Both the position numbers and the translations under genes were made by a program. The notes beneath the pieces were generated by a model. The model made no database searches and was not told where the DNA came from. It saw only the letters and a program-made list of their open reading frames with translations. Positions 61,341-64,000 of a stretch of DNA of 64,000 bases are shown piece by piece; position 1 is the stretch's first letter, and every line of letters begins with the position of its first letter. The stretch is from an uncultured Oscillospiraceae bacterium. GTDB lineage: Bacteria; Bacillota; Clostridia; Oscillospirales; Ruminococcaceae. The stretch is from contig CAKSEC010000009.1 in assembly GCA_934446355.1 (NCBI GenBank), positions 1-64,000 of the forward strand, given 5' to 3'.

Positions 61341-61389
61341 TAGCTTTTTTTCTCAGGAAAACAATGCTGCGCATGATTCCGGCAACCAC

Positions 61390-61507
61390 AAAGTCTACGA
61401 CCAGACTGGCGAGAAGCCCTCAGATTCTAGGAACCCGCACTGCGACTAGGCTTTGTGCCTGTCGCAGTGCGGAGCGACGACGAAGATGAGGGTTTATCGA
61501 CAGCCTG
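61390..61507 (+). repeat. structured dispersed repeat, copy 2
   Basis: Nearly identical to 34941-35057 in its outer parts (AAAGTCTACGACCAGACTGG, GCGAGAAGCCCTCAGATTC, GACGACGAAGATGAGGG), with the inner stem changed on both sides to GCACTGCGAC / GTCGCAGTGC. It lies between the divergent GH5 and M23 promoters and ends three bases before the M23 -35 hexamer, so it could affect transcription of the M23 gene. No flanking direct repeat is seen for this copy. Confidence 0.8.
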
Positions 61508-61510
61508 GCA

Positions 61511-61539
61511 TTGACAAGGGAGCAGTCATGTGCTATAAT
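61511..61539 (+). promoter_or_regulatory. promoter of the M23 peptidase gene
   Basis: Perfect TTGACA (61511-61516), 17-base spacer, perfect TATAAT (61534-61539). Confidence 0.85.
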
Positions 61540-61581
61540 CAAATTACAGACGCAAAACCAACGGACATCAAGGGGCGAAAT

Positions 61582-62916
61582 ATGGGGAAAATAAAGAGCA
61601 TACATAGAATAACGGCGGCTGTTCTCGCAGCGGCTCTCACGATGTTGAACGGAATAACGGCGTTCAGCAACGCCGGTTCTGATTACGATTCGCAGATAGC
61701 CCAGCGTGAAGCCGAGATCGAGCAGATGAGAAGGGAAAACGACAGGCGGCAGGCTGAAATAGACGGCTACAGCGGTGACATCAGCGAAAATGAAGAAATG
61801 ATAGCCCTTATATCTCAGCAGATTGACGACGTAAAGTCTGAGCTGCTGCTGAAAAAGCAGCTTATCGACGCCAAGCAGGCGGCGGCAGACCTTAAATCAG
61901 AAGAAATTTCCGAACTGGAAGCGGAAATCGAAGAAAAAGACAGGCAGATACAGGACAAGCAGGCTGAGATAGCCGAACTGAACGCCGATAATTCGGAGAA
62001 CCTCAAACGTTTTGCGAAGCTTTCCCGCGCGCTGTATATCAACAATACCTCGGATGTCATTCCGTTATTGAACGGTTCAGACGACTGGTATAGCTTTTTT
62101 GTATACAACGACGTTATACGCAATATCTCAAAGCAAAACACTGAATTCATGCAGTCACTGACAGACAGCATAAGCGCTCAGCAGGACATGATATCCGACC
62201 TCGGCAGCGAGATAGAACGGCTTGAAAGCGACAAACAGGCTCTCGAAGATTCCAGAATGCAGCTTGAAAGCGAAATGACTGCGCTGGAGCAGGAAAAAGC
62301 AGAACTGGAACAATACGCGCAGGAAAAATACAACGCTCTGTACAAGCTTTCCGCTGAGAACGAATCGCTGCTGAACAGGGTGGCTTCTCTTGAGGACGCG
62401 ATAAATTCCACAGACGACCTTATCGAGAAAGCTAACCGTGAGATCGAAGAACTGATAAGAAACAGCCAGTCCGACGACCCCGACCAGCCCGTGTATTCTT
62501 CCGATGGCTTCAGGTGGCCGCTTAACAGCGGTTATCAGTATATCTCGACCTATTTCGGGCCTGACGTTCTGTTCGGCAAAACACGCAACCACTACGGGAT
62601 AGACGTGGGCAATGCCGGCATAGGCGGTGCGAACGTATATGCGGCGCAGTCGGGAACGGTCATTACGGCGTACAGTGACGGCAGCTATCACGGCGGTTAC
62701 GGAAACTATGTCCTGATAGACCACGGCGGCGGAATATCCACGCTGTATGCGCACTGCAGTTCTACCACAGTATATGCGGGTCAGACGGTGAGCAAGGGCG
62801 ACGTGATAGGGTACGTCGGCTCTACGGGATTATCGACGGGAAATCATCTTCATTTCGAGGTCAGGGTGAATGGTGTAGCAGTCGACCCATTCGGGTATAC
62901 TTACGAATATGTGTGA
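61582..62916 (+). CDS. secreted coiled-coil M23-family peptidase
   Basis: A 444-residue protein: signal peptide (1-31, TAAVLAAALTMLNGITAFS), a long coiled coil (about 35-300) of the EnvC/CwlO type with heptads such as AEIEEKDRQIQDKQAEIAEL, then a LytM/M23 domain. Zinc and active-site motifs are present: NHYGIDVG, and STGNHLHFEVRVNGVAVDP with the His-x-His pair, so it should be an active endopeptidase that cuts peptidoglycan crosslinks. Coiled-coil M23 proteins often act in cell separation under FtsEX control. The ATG at 61582 is chosen because a signal peptide follows directly. Confidence 0.9.
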   Translation: MGKIKSIHRITAAVLAAALTMLNGITAFSNAGSDYDSQIAQREAEIEQMRRENDRRQAEIDGYSGDISENEEMIALISQQIDDVKSELLLKKQLIDAKQAAADLKSEEISELEAEIEEKDRQIQDKQAEIAELNADNSENLKRFAKLSRALYINNTSDVIPLLNGSDDWYSFFVYNDVIRNISKQNTEFMQSLTDSISAQQDMISDLGSEIERLESDKQALEDSRMQLESEMTALEQEKAELEQYAQEKYNALYKLSAENESLLNRVASLEDAINSTDDLIEKANREIEELIRNSQSDDPDQPVYSSDGFRWPLNSGYQYISTYFGPDVLFGKTRNHYGIDVGNAGIGGANVYAAQSGTVITAYSDGSYHGGYGNYVLIDHGGGISTLYAHCSSTTVYAGQTVSKGDVIGYVGSTGLSTGNHLHFEVRVNGVAVDPFGYTYEYV

Positions 62917-62923
62917 ATATAGC

Positions 62924-62954
62924 AAAAGGCTCGCCTATAAGGGTGAGCTTTTTT
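62924..62954 (+). terminator. terminator of the M23 gene
   Basis: GGCTCGCC pairs with GGGTGAGC (one G-U, small loop TATAA), preceded by AAAA and followed by TTTTTTG. Confidence 0.85.
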
Positions 62955-63042
62955 GCGCCGTTTGTTTATCGTCATTCCCCCGACATTTTTCTTCTTTTGA
63001 AGAATATCTCCCGCTGTACTGCAAGAACAGCCCTCATGCCTA

Positions 63043-63071
63043 TTGACAACGCAGCCCGCTGGTGTTATAAT
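63043..63071 (+). promoter_or_regulatory. promoter of the GHL10 lipoprotein gene
   Basis: Perfect TTGACA (63043-63048), 17-base spacer, perfect TATAAT (63066-63071). Confidence 0.85.
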
Positions 63072-63143
63072 AAAGTTATCTATAGATATATAAACGCAGA
63101 TGTTCGGAATGGGGAAGTCTGCGGCAGATAATTGAGGAAAATA

Positions 63144-64000
63144 ATGAACAGATACACAGCAATGGCAGCCTGTGCCATATTCACAGCGGCTGCGCTTTCC
63201 GGCTGTGCGGCTGACCGCCAGAATGTCAGCATTGCAGATTTCGGACAGTCGGGCGGGGTATCGTATACTTCAGATACCGCACCACGCACCGAACCGCAGG
63301 AAAGCACTGCGCCTGCATTCACGACAAGCACGGGAACAGCCGGCAGGACCACCGCCGCCGCAGAAAGCACGCCCGTGGAATCAGAGCCGGAAGTCATGCA
63401 CGAGCAGACGAGATCACAGACTCAGGGCAGCACGACCAGTGAATCCCGCACATCGGCGAATACGTCGCAGAGCAGCACGAAAGCCAGCACAAAGGCTTCT
63501 ACAGCGGCCACGACAGCGGAAAGCACCGCCAAGACCTCCTCTGCGACATCGGCGCAGACCACCGCTGAGCCGACAATAAACGAGCCGGATTACGACTTTG
63601 GAAGCCGCTCCTACACCGCCCTGAACTACTCGGAAGTAAAGGGCGTGTGGATAAGCTACATAGAACTCGCCGAACTGCTCAGCGGGCAGTCTGCGGGGGG
63701 ATTCCGCAGCAATATCGGGGCGGTATTCGACAACTGCCTGTCGCTTGGGATAAACACGGTGTATGTCCATGTTCGGTCGCATTCCGACGCATACTATAAG
63801 TCGGAACTTTTCCCGTGGTCAAAGTACGTCACCGGAACGCTCGGCGCAGACCCCGGCTTCGACCCGCTGCAGATAATGCTTGAGGAGGCTCACAGCCGCA
63901 GCATTTCATTTCAGGCGTGGATAAACCCGCTTCGCGGCTGCAGCACGTCGCAGCTTTCCTCTTACGGCAGCTATCCGCTGTATTCATTCGCTGCGGCTGA
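63144..64000 (+). CDS. GHL10-type (YngK-like) glycosyl hydrolase lipoprotein, partial at right edge
   Basis: The frame is open from ATG 63144 (GAGGAAAAT site) to the window end, giving the first 285 residues. A signal peptide with lipobox AALSGC (Cys21) is followed by a Ser/Thr/Glu/Pro-rich tether of about 130 residues, then a GHL10/UPF0748 TIM-barrel start: EVKGVWISYIELAELLSG, LGINTVYVHVRSHSDAYY, SISFQAWINPLR. Such proteins are thought to act on peptidoglycan or other cell-wall glycans (YngK-like). The C-terminus and catalytic assignment lie outside the window. Confidence 0.85.
   Translation, partial: MNRYTAMAACAIFTAAALSGCAADRQNVSIADFGQSGGVSYTSDTAPRTEPQESTAPAFTTSTGTAGRTTAAAESTPVESEPEVMHEQTRSQTQGSTTSESRTSANTSQSSTKASTKASTAATTAESTAKTSSATSAQTTAEPTINEPDYDFGSRSYTALNYSEVKGVWISYIELAELLSGQSAGGFRSNIGAVFDNCLSLGINTVYVHVRSHSDAYYKSELFPWSKYVTGTLGADPGFDPLQIMLEEAHSRSISFQAWINPLRGCSTSQLSSYGSYPLYSFAAA

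Noticed and set aside
1..64000. tRNA and rRNA genes
   Set aside because: Scanned for GGTTCRANYCC-type T-arms and rRNA core sequences; the few hits lay inside clear coding regions without a cloverleaf context, so none is reported.

Overview
The window looks like chromosome of a Gram-positive, Ruminococcus-like member of the Oscillospiraceae (Clostridia). Supporting signs are a C-terminal type I dockerin, family 9, 26 and 5 glycoside hydrolases, two tandem primary sigma factors, a spoVM homologue, DUF4358 lipoproteins, AGGAGG-type ribosome binding sites, and many promoters that pair a TTGACA-like and a TATAAT-like hexamer exactly 17 bases apart. The genus is an inference from gene content; no rRNA or tRNA gene was recognised. 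No CRISPR array was seen.

Bases 1-6,540 are accessory and more AT-rich. They hold the first codons of a regulator-like gene, a cluster of DnaA-box-like 9-mers, an AlbA_2-domain gene cut off by a complete IS30-family element, a 5'-truncated surface protein with MBG/Big-type repeats and a dockerin, two XRE regulators, decayed short frames, and an excisionase-like gene without an integrase. The IS joins two unrelated broken genes with no visible target duplication, so a deletion or rearrangement (or an assembly join) has probably happened there.

Bases 6,600-12,400 hold the GGGtGRT / NifU-like pair and, divergently, a GH9 - double SGNH hydrolase - DUF4358 lipoprotein operon. From 12,413 to 20,647 a seven-gene minus-strand operon runs DUF3006-like, EamA, MATE, MoxR, DUF58, DUF4129, MetH. 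Bases 20,793-30,137 carry radC-uvrB-uvrA, then trkA-trkH and a TtcA-like gene. Bases 30,228-34,013 form a second polysaccharide locus (a clan GH-A-like enzyme with a CcpA/LacI-type operator over its promoter, a GH26 enzyme, a DUF4358 lipoprotein).

Bases 34,300-39,500 hold an ECF S component, a structured repeat, an NlpC/P60 protein lacking its catalytic residues, a flavodoxin/DUF3793 operon with paired operators, a phosphohexomutase and rpmE. Bases 39,540-45,272 carry yigZ and the dgt-dnaG-rpoD-rpoD2 run. Then follow a LacI regulator, spoVM with a small membrane partner, a PepV-like dipeptidase, a metal-handling block (His-rich CobW, CobW-DUF1980 fusion, mtnA), two flavodoxin-like genes (one frameshifted), a DUF368 transporter co-transcribed with a P-type ATPase that has lost every catalytic motif, a GGDEF/EAL protein, a GH5 mannanase-AraC-recO operon, an M23 peptidase and the start of a GHL10 lipoprotein.

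The strongest candidates for something undescribed are (1) the catalytically dead P-type ATPase paired with the DUF368 polyprenyl-phosphate translocase, and (2) a roughly 117-base repeat present twice whose long hairpin changes by compensatory base pairs, one copy lying between 20-base direct repeats of a terminator hairpin. Carbohydrate use is a recurring theme: two GH operons end in a DUF4358 lipoprotein, and several of the GH enzymes lack signal peptides and so probably act on imported oligosaccharides.
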